Positions 25,742-37,615 of a stretch of DNA of 64,000 bases are shown here, in pieces. Source of the DNA: Cordia subcordata. Its lineage: Eukaryota; Streptophyta; Magnoliopsida; Boraginales; Cordiaceae. The stretch covers positions 9,026,001 to 9,090,000 of the forward strand of contig JAPTOF010000010.1 of assembly GCA_028554755.1 (NCBI GenBank), read 5' to 3'. Numbering within the stretch: position 1 is the stretch's first letter; every line of letters begins with the position of its first letter. The notes below the pieces were generated by a model, which was not told the origin of the DNA, made no database searches, and saw only the letters and a list, made by a program, of their open reading frames with translations. Both the position numbers and the translations under genes were made by a program.

Positions 25742-27465
25742 TTGATCTTATCGTGCTTGGCTAATACCTATTGCCTAATTAGTCGCCCTATGATCAAGAA
25801 CTCATTCTAAGAACCAAGAACTAATTCTAAGAATATGCCTAACACTTATACTCTTAACAACTTAAAAATAGGATCTTTCATGAAAAATTATAAAGACTAA
25901 TTTCACATAGTTGATAAACAGTAAACAATTACAAAATTTTAAACGATGTCCATTAAATTAATAATTAACACGGTCTTAATACCTCATATAGTTACAAATT
26001 AATTAACTTTTAATGCATGTAAACTAACATAAAACTCCTGAACATTCTCTCTCTAACAAGGAATAGATCTTATCATAATGTTCTAATATTATAAATAAAT
26101 TTAAATATTATTTAATATTAATATAATTACAATAAAATAATATAAACAATTTAGGATCCTCAAATATTTTATGCTATTTTGTGAATCCTGAAATATTTTA
26201 TGCAGTCTAAGATAATATATGCACGAAAATTTTCCAGAGCAATAGCTCTCTACAAGATCTCTTTTTTTTTTTGAAGTGAGCGAGACAATTGAAGCAAGCA
26301 TTGCAAGCTGCGTGTGTTGACCTTTACTCTAGCCATAATTAATGTCTCCATTACACATAATAATGGCAGAAGATTGAGGGCACACACATTGACGATTCAG
26401 CACTTATTTCTTTGACTTAATACGTGTTTGGTTCTTACCAAAAAAGAATACATCTTTGTCCAAGTCTAAGTCAAATTGTCTTAGTTTCACATATTTATAA
26501 TGTATTATGATGAATAATAAAATGATAGGAAAAAGAACAAAATATTATAAATTAGATTTATTAGGGACAATCAATCTTACGTAAGTTTGTTTCAATTGAT
26601 CATATGTTAGTATATTGCTCTTGACAGAATGTATTCATGTAGCAGAAGTTATAAAATCGCACAATGCTTTGGAATGATGTGATAAATTTAGCACAACGTA
26701 ATGCTAATATTAAATTTCATGTATCGCACATGTCACATACTTTTTTTTTTTTTTTTTCCTTTTCACTCCTAACTTAATCTCCTATCTCTTATAAAATTTA
26801 GTCTCGAAACCTCACTCCTAAAAAAAAATAATCTTAACTTCTTGAACTACTTCTTTGATATTTTCATGTTACATTCTAGATGCTTTCATTTCGCGAACCG
26901 TATGTCTAGCATGTTTCCTGGAGTCAACACCTAAATCTACTTCCTTGTCCTCTCGCTTATCAGTGGCATGCGATGAACTTCCGGTCTTCCGCAACTACAC
27001 GACGTAACGGTGTGACTTTTCGAGCATTCATCTTGTCAGCATCTTGCTCCTCGATTGGTCTTTCAAATGTTCTCTTTTTATGATTGTATAGGATATTAAA
27101 AAATAATGAAATATTATTAAAAAAATTAATTAATATTCTAAGTAACCTAAGATTTCATAGGACAGTTATACGTTTATGATTTTTTTATAAGGGCCAGAGC
27201 CAAGACCTCTTCCCTGTCATGTCTTCAAAACATAAATATCTATACCAGCGTCAATAAAATAAACGAAGAAACTTAATCGTTACCCTAAATTTTTTCCTTC
27301 AAAAATTCTTGTGCTATTTATTATTATTTGGTTCGATCATTACATCTTGTTAACATGACATATTTTGGCGTAAGGATACCATACATTCTAAATTATATAC
27401 ACCAATATAGAACGGTGCACTTGTTCACAATATTCATATTATAAATTCACAATTTCATACATTCA

Positions 27466-28920
27466 TAATTTTTATGCACAATTTTATATGTTCACAAATT
27501 TTATATTATATGTTCATAATTTTTATTCATTCACAAATTTTATATTATATGCTCATAATTTTATATTACATATTCATAACTTCTCACCGACATATTCACA
27601 TTTGTAAACTACAAGGTCAGACCAACGAATACCCCGTACACAACTTTAATCAAAATGTTCACAATTTTGAGCAAAATGTTTACTCTCCAAAAAAAAAAAA
27701 AGGAAAAAAGAAAAATATTGGATCACAGTCCTCAACATGGTCGAATCTGATCAGATCTCAACCAGAGGCTGAGAGATCTACTCAATGTCAATGGTCTGAA
27801 GGATGCAGGCACACCATAATACCTTGTTGCACGAAGCACCATAGTAGACCCTGGCTTTCTTCTCCATCGACCAAGCATCATCCAAGGATCCAAACCATGA
27901 ACAGGGATGACAATGGAATGAGTGATCTAGGGTATCTGGCATCGACCGATACGATTAAAATCCGATAAAATTTGTCCCGTTAAGAACTCAGAACGGATTC
28001 AGAACGATTAAAAATACCGGTTAGGATTTGAGACGGAACTGGGATTGACCCCCTGGATATTCGCATTCCTGAACCCAATTATATATATATATATATATGT
28101 ACAGATATATATGTTTGTGTGTATGTATAGGGGTGTGTGTATATATAAGTGTTTTACATTTATTAATTAATTATAGTTTTAAGTACATAAGTACATATTA
28201 TATACTAAAAATTAAGAATTTTTTTTTTATTTTCTAGTAGTAGTAAAGTTTGAACCCTTAACTTTTTACTCTTTAACATTTTATTACTTTAATATATTTT
28301 AGGGATACTGTTTAGATTTTTTTGGGAAAAATTATTTGATTAGTTAGTTTTTTAAAATTTAGTAATTTAATTCGGTTTCTGGGTTTGAGAACATGTTTTA
28401 AATTCGGGTTTGGGACATTTCTTATTAAAATTTTTATTTAAATTAAAAATTTTTTAGACCGGGTTTGGGATGTACCGCGTATCCGCGGGTTTGGGACGTT
28501 CCGGAAATAGGATTCCCATTTAATTTTTATCTCGGTTTGGGACAGAAATGGAAATTGGGATACTATCCGAATAGTGGATTTGGGATTCTTTTATGGGGAG
28601 AGTGCCCGTCCCGTTACCATCCATAACCATGAACAACTGACCCGACCCCAAAACATGATCCAATCGTTGGATCTTTAATCCGATAGCACCGTGACGCTCT
28701 CCGACCACCGGTGAACTCCCTTTCGACCTTCGAACGCTGTCACGACTTTCTTTCATCGTCCACTATGAGATTGCATGAAAGCCACTTTCTTCGCAATGCT
28801 GGCCACTCCAACGGCCACCACATCCTACGTCAACACTACCATTGCGCTTTTTTGCATCATCAAGGTCCTATTCACATGCTTCATACAAGATTTGACGGCC
28901 CGAACAAGATATTCCATTAG
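27466..28920 (-). other. Unrecognised, GC-richer host sequence interrupted by a hAT-like insertion
   Basis: Outside the insertion at 27902-28625, sequence 27720-27901 joined to 28634-28920 is GC-richer than its surroundings. On the - strand a start at 28917-28915 reads MEYLVRAVKSCMKHVNR and follows a CT-rich leader-like tract (28930-28970), but the frame meets stops within 60 codons. I recognise no family. It could be an exon of a decayed gene or captured sequence. 27466-27600 is a TTCATA-rich low-complexity tract. Confidence 0.3.
27902..28625. mobile_element. hAT-like non-autonomous element with 8-bp TSD
   Basis: ACCATGAA at 27894-27901 is repeated at 28626-28633 (shared sequence extends to 11 bp). 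The element begins CAGGGATGACAATGG and its right end, reverse-complemented, reads GGATGGTAACGGGACGGGC. Subterminal repeats of GGGTTTGGGAC and TCCCGTT lie on both sides of an AT-rich core with a TA microsatellite (28080-28098). No ORF. The 8-bp duplication and GATGRCAAYGGG-type ends fit hAT. Confidence 0.75.
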
Positions 28921-29586
28921 AGCTCGAAGCAATGAATAGAGGGAGAGAGGAGAGAGAGAGAGTGCCACATGAAATAGGGGAGAGCTTTTTTTTTTTTTTA
29001 CATAGGTAGGTGTATCACACGCGCCAAACGGTGTATGTTGTTAGTCTAGTGTATGGTTCTTGAGGTGTAGAATTTGCTCATATTTTGACTACACGACAAG
29101 ATATATTCTAGCTATATTTATTATTGCATGTATAACTTTTTTTTGCGCCCTCTACCCATTCGCGAAAATGAAGAAAGGTTTTGATTTTCATCGAAACTTT
29201 TAAAGTACAATTTCTAATATTATAATTTAAAATACAATTTTTTTAATATTAATAGTATTAATATTTCGATATATTTATCATTACACATTTTATTTTAACC
29301 ATATTTCAAAAATCAATTTAAAGTATGATTTGTAATATTATTAATTATATAAAATTTGATGATATCAAATTAACATTCGAATTTGTGTATCCCAATTCTT
29401 ACTCTGACACACCATAAAGTACCATGCTTAGTCCCCTTTCTTTTATAATACTGTTTTGATGTGCAATAAAATCTCGAGCAGAAGTCTCTTTCCTTCCACA
29501 CCAACAAAATTATTAAAGAAGAAAAAAGACTAAGTCAAGAGCCGCCGCCCATCAGCACTCTTGTGCCGCAACCAGAACTCCTTAAT
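28921..29586. other. Intergenic region upstream of the Cys-rich peptide gene
   Basis: Contains a GA-rich tract (28935-28965), low-complexity AT sequence, and the proximal promoter of the gene starting at 29658. No further gene seen. Confidence 0.6.
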
Positions 29587-29595
29587 TATAAATAG
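29587..29595 (+). promoter_or_regulatory. TATA box of the Cys-rich peptide gene
   Basis: TATAAATAG lies 71 bp before the ATG at 29658, leaving room for a ~40-bp leader. It is a close match to the plant TATA consensus. Confidence 0.7.
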
Positions 29596-29657
29596 AAACA
29601 CAAATCTAGCAACTTCTTAAGTACAATTCTGTAGAAACGCATCTGTGATGCAAGAAA

Positions 29658-29997
29658 ATGAGGTGCAAGATAACTTTCTTCCTTTGCCTTGGCTTGGCTA
29701 TTCTTCTCATGATCACCTCAGATGTGGCAGCAAGGGACTTGGCTGAGACCCCACCGGACACTTGTAAGACATTTTTTCACATTTCCTATATATATATATA
29801 GGAAAGATTTCTCCATTATTATCATTATAAAGAATTGATTATATATATGATACTGGAATAGCAACAAATCGAGGAAAATCATAACTAAGTCTTGGTAATG
29901 ATCAATGAATTTTTACTTCTAATTTTTCTTTCATTGCATTTAGTTTGGTGTCTGATCATTTTTTATTTTTCAATTTGTTATCCTTGTAGTCTCAAGA

Positions 29998-30035
<38 letters not shown>

Positions 30036-31749
30036 TTCATTATCCATCGCATCTTATGTGTGTACCTAGTCTTTTTCTTTTTCTTTTTCTTTTTTCTTTT
30101 TAAAAAATAATAATTTTAGGACTTAAACTTTACAAAATATGAAATTAAGGGTTTGAACTTTAAAAGTTTTATTAGGAGAGTTTGAATTTAGAAAAAAAGT
30201 GAAATTTTATACACTGTTAAGTCATGATGTTAATTTTCGCTTGTGATGCACTTTATTTTGTTTTCCTATCTTAGGTGGATTTCTTATATAGTAATCTAAC
30301 TCCTATGTAACATATACATACACAAACCTATAAATTCTAAGCTATTATGTAAATGTACACATATATAAATTTTGAAATCCTTTTTGATGGCTATGAGAAT
30401 ATAAATTAATCTACATTTTTTTGCTCAATACAAAATTTTTGATATATTTAAAATTTTAAAAAATTAAATTAATTGTCCAATTTAAGTATTAAAATTAAAA
30501 ATTAAATAATTTACAATAAAAAATAATTAATTATACATTTAAATAGGTTTTGTTTAATGTTTTGACCAATAAATTTAAATGCACAATTAATTTAACTTAT
30601 TAAATTAATACTTAAGTTAATACAATAATTTTTTGTTTATTAATTTTTGTTTAATAAAAATTATATATTAAATTAATTATTACGCATTAACTTAATACTT
30701 AAAATGCACAATAATTCTTTTCCCAAAAAAAATATTATTGCGTCACCATGATATTTCGAAGTTTAAAGCTTTTGTTTATTAATTTTTGTTTAATAAGTGA
30801 AAACATATTAAATTTTTGGTTATATTAATTTGAACCAATTAATTTACATGCACAATTAATTGTTTATTTATTGTAAATTATTTAAATTATTTATTTTAAT
30901 ACTTAAGATTCACAATAAATTTAAAATTTTTAAATTTTAAATATATAAAAAAATTAGATTAAGCAAAAGAAAAAAATAGAGGTTAATTTATATTCTCATT
31001 AGCCAACAAAAAAGGATTTTCAAAATTTATATATGTGTACATGTACGTAATAGTTTACAATTTATAAGTTTGTCTGCGTGTTCGCTATGCTGGATTTATA
31101 TTGCCATGTAGGAAAATTTACCTAAGATGAATAATCAAATAAAATATCTCGTAAGTGAAAATTAACACTGTTAATTAATGGTGTGTAAAATTTTACTTTT
31201 TTATAAGTTTAAGCCCTTCTATTAAAGTTTTTAAGGTTCAGGTCTTTAATTACATATTTTATAAAGTTTAAGTCCTAAAATTACCTTTTTTTTTTTTTAA
31301 AAAACCACCATCATTAGAGATTTAAACCTAGGACCTCATGTCTGAAAAGGGATATAGGACCTCAAGTGTGGAAAGATATATAGTTTTAATCACTTAAACT
31401 ATCTTCTAATACGTTATAAATGAACCTAGTTGACATGTAAATATAGGCATAAAATTATCAGAAAAGGTAATAAACGAATAATAAAAATAAAGAAATATGT
31501 AACAAATTCTAAACTCTTGTATCCGCATTTTCCATCCTACATCTACATTTCGTATACTTATGGTACATCTCATCAAGTTCCTATATTTATATTAATATTC
31601 ATGCTGGTATATGTGCCTGACATTATGCAGCTAAGCAAGTTGGCAATGGTGATCCTCCGTATGAAACGTATCCTGAACCTCCTGCTCCGGCCTGTAAGTA
31701 CGGTTGCTGTAGCCCTGGTGTTGGAGGTGGTTGCGCAAGCTGCTGTTGA
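29658..31749 (+). CDS. Small secreted Cys-rich / glycine-rich peptide (74 aa)
   Basis: Two exons, 29658-29763 and 31631-31749, with GTAAGA donor and TGCAG acceptor, joined in phase (ACT T|CT) to 75 codons ending TGA 31747-31749. The N-terminus MRCKITFFLCLGLAILLMIT, then SDVAARDLAE, is a clear signal peptide with likely cleavage near residues 24-25. The mature part is acidic and Pro-rich (GDPPYETYPEPPAPA), then ends CKYGCCSPGVGGGCASCC with six Cys. Signal peptide, ARDLAE-like processed N-terminus and KYGCC...C.SCC tail resemble small plant GRP/nodulin-24-like and cold-regulated LTCOR-type secreted proteins; that assignment is from memory of the family. Probably apoplastic. Too short per exon for simple ORF detection; no transcript evidence is available here. 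The intron is 1867 bp and carries a large inverted repeat. Confidence 0.82.
30095..31300. repeat. Large imperfect inverted repeat (foldback) inside the intron
   Basis: The left arm from about 30100 (TAATTTTAGGACTTAAACTT) matches in reverse complement the right arm ending near 31285 (AAGTTTAAGTCCTAAAATTA). Matching continues inward through blocks 30150-30230 / 31145-31240, 30290-30350 / 31020-31080, 30370-30480 / 30890-31010 and further AT-rich sequence. Arms are around 550 bp and meet near 30700. It has the form of a foldback/MULE-like element, or a duplicated-inverted segment. No ORF. Confidence 0.85.
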
Positions 31750-32625
31750 TGCAAAGCCAGAAGCCAGGCCTCACAGCTGAAAGCCTGATAATTTACTACG
31801 CAATTACCATGTATAATACGCATTAAATGGTCATGTGTACGTACGTAATGCAGTACTTATATATATATATATATATATATACACATGTATATGTATATCA
31901 CTCACATCCTGTAGATGGATGTCCTCTTCGTTTGTCTATCTAAAGGATGCTTTATTTGTACTCATGTACTATTATTACAAATTTAATTATTGTAACTTCA
32001 ACTCTATTTTATACTTTAAGTTTTATTTCGAGCTTTTAATTTTGAAATTTACTAATCTATTAAGCTTTTATATTTTACTTGTAATAAACCTTATATGAAT
32101 TAGTTTACAGTAAATAAAATAAACTTCATGAGTTATTAATGTCCAAAATGGAAGCATAAGTTTGATCATAAATTTTCATTTTTACTATTCATTATAATAA
32201 TGTTTTAATGTCTAAAACTCTTATATGTGCAACATTAACTTATCCCACATCAATTAGATAAGTGGAAGGGAAAGAGAAAAGTAATCCAATATAATTTTGT
32301 TCTCCTTTCCCATTTCATCTTAATTAGTTCATTCAAGTTAGTAATACTATCTTGATCAATTTATTTTATACATATTTTATTCTTATACATTTCTTTGGCA
32401 TGAACTTTACATGAAATTAGTAGCAAATTTAAGGAGATACTTTTGAATGATATACTAGTACTATTACATTTGTGTTAGGAAATAACTATAAGAAAAAAAA
32501 TAGGCATAAAAAGATGTAACAAAGAAAATAATATAAGAGGGAGAGAGTGTGTATGAGTGTGTTTTAAATTTTGATACAACTTTTTTTTTTTCTCTTTTTA
32601 CATTTTTAATATGAGTATATTAATA
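31750..32625. other. 3' UTR and AT-rich intergenic sequence
   Basis: Begins with the presumed 3' UTR of the Cys-rich peptide gene, a TA run (31858-31880), then AT-rich DNA. No gene seen. Confidence 0.6.
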
Positions 32626-32892
32626 GTGTGTTTGGAATAATCTTATTTTAAGATACTTATTCTATTGAAATTTAGAGATATCTTATAAAATATAAGATAT
32701 CTTATTACATATACTATGCATTCTATAATTGTAAAAATAAGATAGGATGAATTGCTTATTTCTTATAAGATAAAAAGTATGGTTTTGTTTTGAATTTTTA
32801 TAGAATACATGATAAGATTTCTTAAATCTTATAAGATATATCCTCATTTCAATAGGATAAATATTTTAAAACAAGACTATAACAAACAGAGC
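32626..32892. mobile_element. MITE with GTGTTTGG-type terminal inverted repeats
   Basis: The left end GTGTGTTTGGAATAATCTTA pairs with the reverse-complemented right end GCTCTGTTTGTTATAGTCTT. Inverted matches continue inward (TTTTAAGATA, AGATATCTTATAA). 267 bp, non-coding. Flanks share ATA, so a 3-bp duplication is possible but not proven. Confidence 0.7.
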
Positions 32893-35800
32893 ATAAATGA
32901 GAAAATGAGTACGGAGAGGAGGAGGATGTAGCTTTGCCTCCTAGACAATTAATCGTGGAACTATGGATGACTCAAAAATATCAGTGCGAAACTTAGGAGT
33001 CCATTTGAACATGCGCACTCAATATTCCTCAAAATCCCAAAAACCATGACCCCATAATGTTTTGCAATCAACTTCATTACTAAGTACGAAAAGCACATGC
33101 TTTAAATCGAGGGTTTGCATTTTATATGAACTTGGTAAAGAAATAGTGTGCATGAATCTTGGATGACTTCCATCTTAGGCATCTTGTAGAACTTTCCAAC
33201 AATAGCATATTCAAGATGTTCTTGGAGTTGCTCCACTTCTTGGACCCTGATTGCGACGGAAAACACCTGTTTGAATGGCTTTGGCTTTCGTGATGTTGGA
33301 ATGACGTTCGTTGCTCCACTTCTCCAAGCTCTAGGCTACATGGTTTTATCTAGGATGTGTTGTGTTCCACACTGATTCTTTGCGAAAATTGGAGGGTGGC
33401 AGATGAGGATGTTTTGATGCTAGGGAGTGAAGGAAAGTCCTCCACAGATGGCGGCGCAGCCATGCGCGGCTGGCAGAGTAGAGCTGATAGGATTGCGGTA
33501 GGGGTGGTTTGCTAATTATGGTAAGTTTTCTAGAGAGAAAATTTTTCTTTTTATTTCTCAATTTTTGATATGAGTATTGATACAAATTTTATAATGCATA
33601 GAGCCTTATTTATTGGAGCAATATAAAAGTAGTTAATTGGCCAAATTTATTTGAATTAAGTAAACATTACATGATCTAACTTGATTATATGAAAGTTCAT
33701 ATAATGATGTATCTTCTATAGAGTTTTCATAATAATAGACTAGCCCAAATACGATTGTCAATAATTTCTATAATTCTATAACATTCTCTCTTGGATATTC
33801 ATCTCCAAAAAATATGCCTCATTGAATCCCTTGCTAAGAAAATTTAGTGGGACAAAAACTTAGCCATAGGAAAAAGAGTACATTGCAGATTTTTTCCTCC
33901 CTTTATAACTGCATATAAAAAAATCTATAAATATACATGTCAATTTTGTAATTTCTCAAGTAACATTGTAGATTTTATCCCTTTACTCAAACAATAATGT
34001 GTCCTAGCCAACACTAGTAAGTGCACTAGTTGTATTAGTAATATAGGACAAATTGAGTCAAAGTGTCGTTCCCATGAGAACCAAATTTTATGTTGCCAAT
34101 CTCTTCTCATATTAACTTCGTTATTTGAGAAGTCGAATAAATTGAAGGAGCAAAGAACAAGAAAATAAAATTTAAAAGAAAAAAACTGCAATTAAAGGCA
34201 AGCAACTCAAACTCAAGGGAAATTTAATAATGACTAAAGCGTTAAGGTACATAGTCTACTCTAGCTCACCCTGATCCTCATTTCAAACTAGATTTTCAAT
34301 TTTGGAATTGACGAGTTTTCTACATATCCTACCTAATCCTACCTACCCATGTTTTAGGATATAGGTTCTCAATCCAATTTAAGTGCATGTTCGGCTATAC
34401 TAAATTGAATTGCATAAGACCTAAATTCTAAATTCAATCCTATTTAGGAAGAATTTGGCCACAAGTCAACCTGAGGGTGCTTCTTCAGTTATTCCTTAAA
34501 ATTAACAGGTTATGCTATAATGACGTCCTAACTTTTCTATTCAAACCTTGCTAAGGCTAAATTATGCACATCAAATTGATTGAAAACAAATATCCTAATT
34601 TCTCTGTTTGAACCTCATTAAGGAGTTGCATACAATCAACCATTAACAAGCATAACACATAATAACTACTGTATAAAATCCAAATATGAAATTCATAAAA
34701 TAAAATCAAACATCCATAGTAATCTAGAGTTTTATGCTTCCCCTAACTAAAGAAAATTAGTCTGTGCTAAAAGAAACTAGAACAAAAACAGTGCTAAAAT
34801 TGTACGTAGACATGTCCAAAATAAAGAAAAGAGAAAGAAAAGCTTAGTCCAAGAGAGGTCTTCTTCCTCATGAATATCTTCAATCATGAATCTTCATGAT
34901 ATGCTCTTCTCTCTACGTTTTCAGCTCTCTTTTTTGCCTTTTCTTCCTCTATTCATAATAAAGGGAAGAGTTCTAAGAGAAAAAGGTTTCCTAATTTAAT
35001 ACAACTTGCTCCCCAATAAACCTTCCAAAAATTAACTTTTCTAACTTAAAGAGGCAAAACAAAGCATCCTTCACAAAATAATTTTCATCCTCCAAAAAGT
35101 CTTCCAAACATATTAGGAAACACAATTCAAAGTTTCTATAAGCTCAAATTCGAATTTCGGCTAAAATATCTCGCAAGTGCAAGTTCATGACTTGTATGCA
35201 GATTTCATAACTTAATAGAAATTTCATGGCATAGTTATGAAACTCTCTAACCTGACTTCATGGCTTGGGTAGATTTCATGACTTGATTAGGATTTTCATG
35301 ACTTCTCTTCAAAATACACCTAACATATACAAAACATCTTAATTAAGTAGCAAATCATGCCAAAACACCTCTAATGCCTAATTTGACAAAAAAACTATAA
35401 AGCACCAAACTTTTAATGACTAAACTAAATTAAAACACCAAAAACTATCCTCAAAATCACTATAAAAATCACCTACATCAAACAACAACAGCAACAACAA
35501 TAATAATAACAATAACCATCAATATATAATAGCTCTAGCATATGTGATAAAGCATATTTCTTGTAATGAGTCAAGTAAATATTCAACAATGTTCATGCTC
35601 AATCAGCTTTCGTTATGGGTGTCTTGATATAATAATTTCAAATTATTCCCTACAATGATAATGAAATTTCTTTGTAATATCTTTAAGGCCTTGATGGTAT
35701 AGAAACATGTCTTGCTAATAAAATAAGAGATACTGTATTGGGCATATGTAATTTAGTAAGATATATTAGGATATCAATTGCACTGAGGTTTGACTCTTTA

Positions 35801-36022
35801 TGATTGATATTTTTCATTATCTTGACAAATTAAAATGATCCACTTAATATCAAGAATCAAAATAGTGAGACACTCAAAGTATGAGCCTTTTAGCTTCACA
35901 TTCTCATTTCTAAAGTAATTGATAGATAATAGTCCGTGTGAATAATGCTCAAATTTCAAGCTCAGTTGAAATACTTATCTCATAATTTCATATAAATACA
36001 TAATTGTGAGTTGACCAAATAA
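32893..36022. other. Gene-free region, unclassified repeat sequence
   Basis: 33110-33600 is somewhat GC-richer with short open frames but no recognisable domain. 33990-35480 contains phrases such as AAAGTGTCGTTCCCATGAGAA and long CA/A-rich, low-G sequence with repeated 'CATGACTT/TCATGGCTT' words (35180-35300), suggestive of an old dispersed repeat of unknown class. No gene supported. Confidence 0.45.
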
Positions 36023-36731
36023 GAAAAAATGCACATTACCCCTATCATTTGTATAAGTAACTGATTACCTCTCTATGATTTAGAAAATACACTAAATTAT
36101 CCTCTTGTGCTTTTTAAAAGTAACACATAACCCTAGCCTTATTTTTTCTGTCTATAATGAACAGTGCATTACATTCTCCTTGGTTAGATGTGTAGATGGC
36201 AAATTTTAGATTTTACTAATTTTTTTATTTTTTATTTTTTATTATCATAACACCCTTATTGATAGTTATAGCATAGTTTATTTATCTTCACTTTATAAAA
36301 TAAAAATATATAAAAATAAAAAATAAAATATAAATAAAAATATAAAAATAAAATTAAAAACTTAAATTAAAAATTTTAGATATAAAATTTAATTTTAAAA
36401 ATTATAAAAAATTAAAGTTAATTTTAATTTTTAAAAATATAAAAATTTAATTTTTTTGATTTAATTTTAAAAATTAAAAATTTTAAAAATAAAAAAAATT
36501 AATAAAAATTTTTAAAATTAAAAATTTTCAAGAAAAATGGTATTAAGGGGGTTTTCTATAGGCAATTTGGTCCTTTGCAAATCTTATTTAACGATGTTAA
36601 GATATTAAAAGAGATGGGAAGATTGTGCCACTTGTTGAAAAGCACAATAGGATAATGTAGTATGTTTTAAACTATAAGAGAATAATCAACTACTTGTACA
36701 AACCACAAGGGGTAATGTGCATTTTACACTC
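36023..36731. mobile_element. Foldback MITE with ~85-bp inverted termini
   Basis: Left AAAATGCACATTACCCCT and the reverse-complemented right end TAAAATGCACATTACCCCTT start inverted repeats of ~85 bp, ending near GATTATCC..TTGTGC. The core (36220-36530) is A/T low-complexity. Flanks CCAAATAA (36015) and CCAAATAT (36733) suggest an imperfect 8-9-bp target duplication, as in MULE-type foldbacks. No ORF. Confidence 0.8.
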
Positions 36732-36777
36732 TCCAAATATTTTATTCTTCAAGCATCTTTAGTATTTTAGGGACTTG

Positions 36778-37470
36778 ATTACACTGACGGAGATAGAAAT
36801 TTGATTAAGGGGAGTCAAAAATATTTTTATCCATATACAAAATATAAATTTTATTGGTTGTTAGTAAATTATAAATATGCACTATGAGTTTCGTATTTTG
36901 AAAATGTCGGATAATTGTTAATTACTTAAACCGTCAAATATATCTCTCTTAGTATGTTTATTTGGAGCATAACAGATGATTCTTCTTGGTATTGATACCT
37001 AAGTCATACGATTAGGGAGAATGACAACCCAAGATTTTGTAAAAGTAGAATAAGCTGCAAAACTAAATCGCCTATATCTTTTATTGTTTGTAAAAGAGGA
37101 AGAAAATGCCTACTTTATACATTTTATTGTTTGTCAAAATTAATTTATTAGATATTCCATTGATTTTACAAGGCTAATATTGCCAAAGTACAGGTATAAC
37201 TTTTTTTATTTTATCTAACTAAACTTAAATTCAGTAATTTATCCTTTTTTTTTTTGCTTTATCCTTGCCAAAATGTTATCTTTTTTTTTTTTGCTTTATC
37301 CTTGTCAAAATATGAATTGTAGATTAATATAAAGGGTCATTTTCAAATTTAAGGTGGGTCATTTGTAGAAATTAACTTTAATAACTCTTAATTTCATATA
37401 TAATGATAATAATTTATGAAAGTTAAAAGGGGTCAATCGACCCCCCCTTGGATCAACAGAGCTTCATCTC
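36778..37470 (+). mobile_element. Non-autonomous TIR element, copy 1
   Basis: Runs from TGACGGAGATAGAAATTTGA to GGATCAACAGAGCTTCATCT. The same element occurs in reverse at 62248-62872 with all major blocks in the same order (AACAGATGATTCTTCTTGGT, CAAGATTTTGTAAAAGTAGA, AATTAACTTTAATAACTCTT). Short related ends (GACGGAGCTA / GACGAAGCTA) suggest TIRs. No coding capacity. Confidence 0.75.
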
Positions 37471-37487
37471 ATATATATGTATGTACA

Positions 37488-37523
<36 letters not shown>

Positions 37524-37580
37524 TGTATATGTATGTACATATATGTATGTATATATATACATGTACATACATATATATAC

Positions 37581-37613
<33 letters not shown>

Positions 37614-37615
37614 CA
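37471..37615. repeat. CATA/TATG microsatellite with palindromic character
   Basis: (ATAC)n, then TATG/TACA mixtures and a TA run. It is largely its own reverse complement, so both strands give spurious YIYIYI-type open frames. Confidence 0.9.

Larger units (their letters stand above)
22904..27460. other. Gene-free AT-rich intergenic region with dispersed repeats
   Basis: No gene supported. Visible content: two related blocks near 22990-23060 and 24460-24510 (TCTTATGGTTGC...GTC(T/C)CC..CACATAAT); a long TA run (23483-23517); a block at 26880-26955 resembling 38222-38300 upstream of the receptor kinase (TGCTTTCATTT..., GTATGTC.A.CATGT, TC.ACTTCCTTGTCC); and a block at 26300-26430 resembling 53998-54110 (TTGACGATTC.AGCACTT). 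These shared pieces suggest old segmental copies across the window. Confidence 0.5.

Noticed and set aside
31430..31780. 116-codon + frame across the second exon of the Cys-rich peptide gene
   Set aside because: It runs through intron sequence and uses another frame than the in-phase spliced product with its Cys-rich end.
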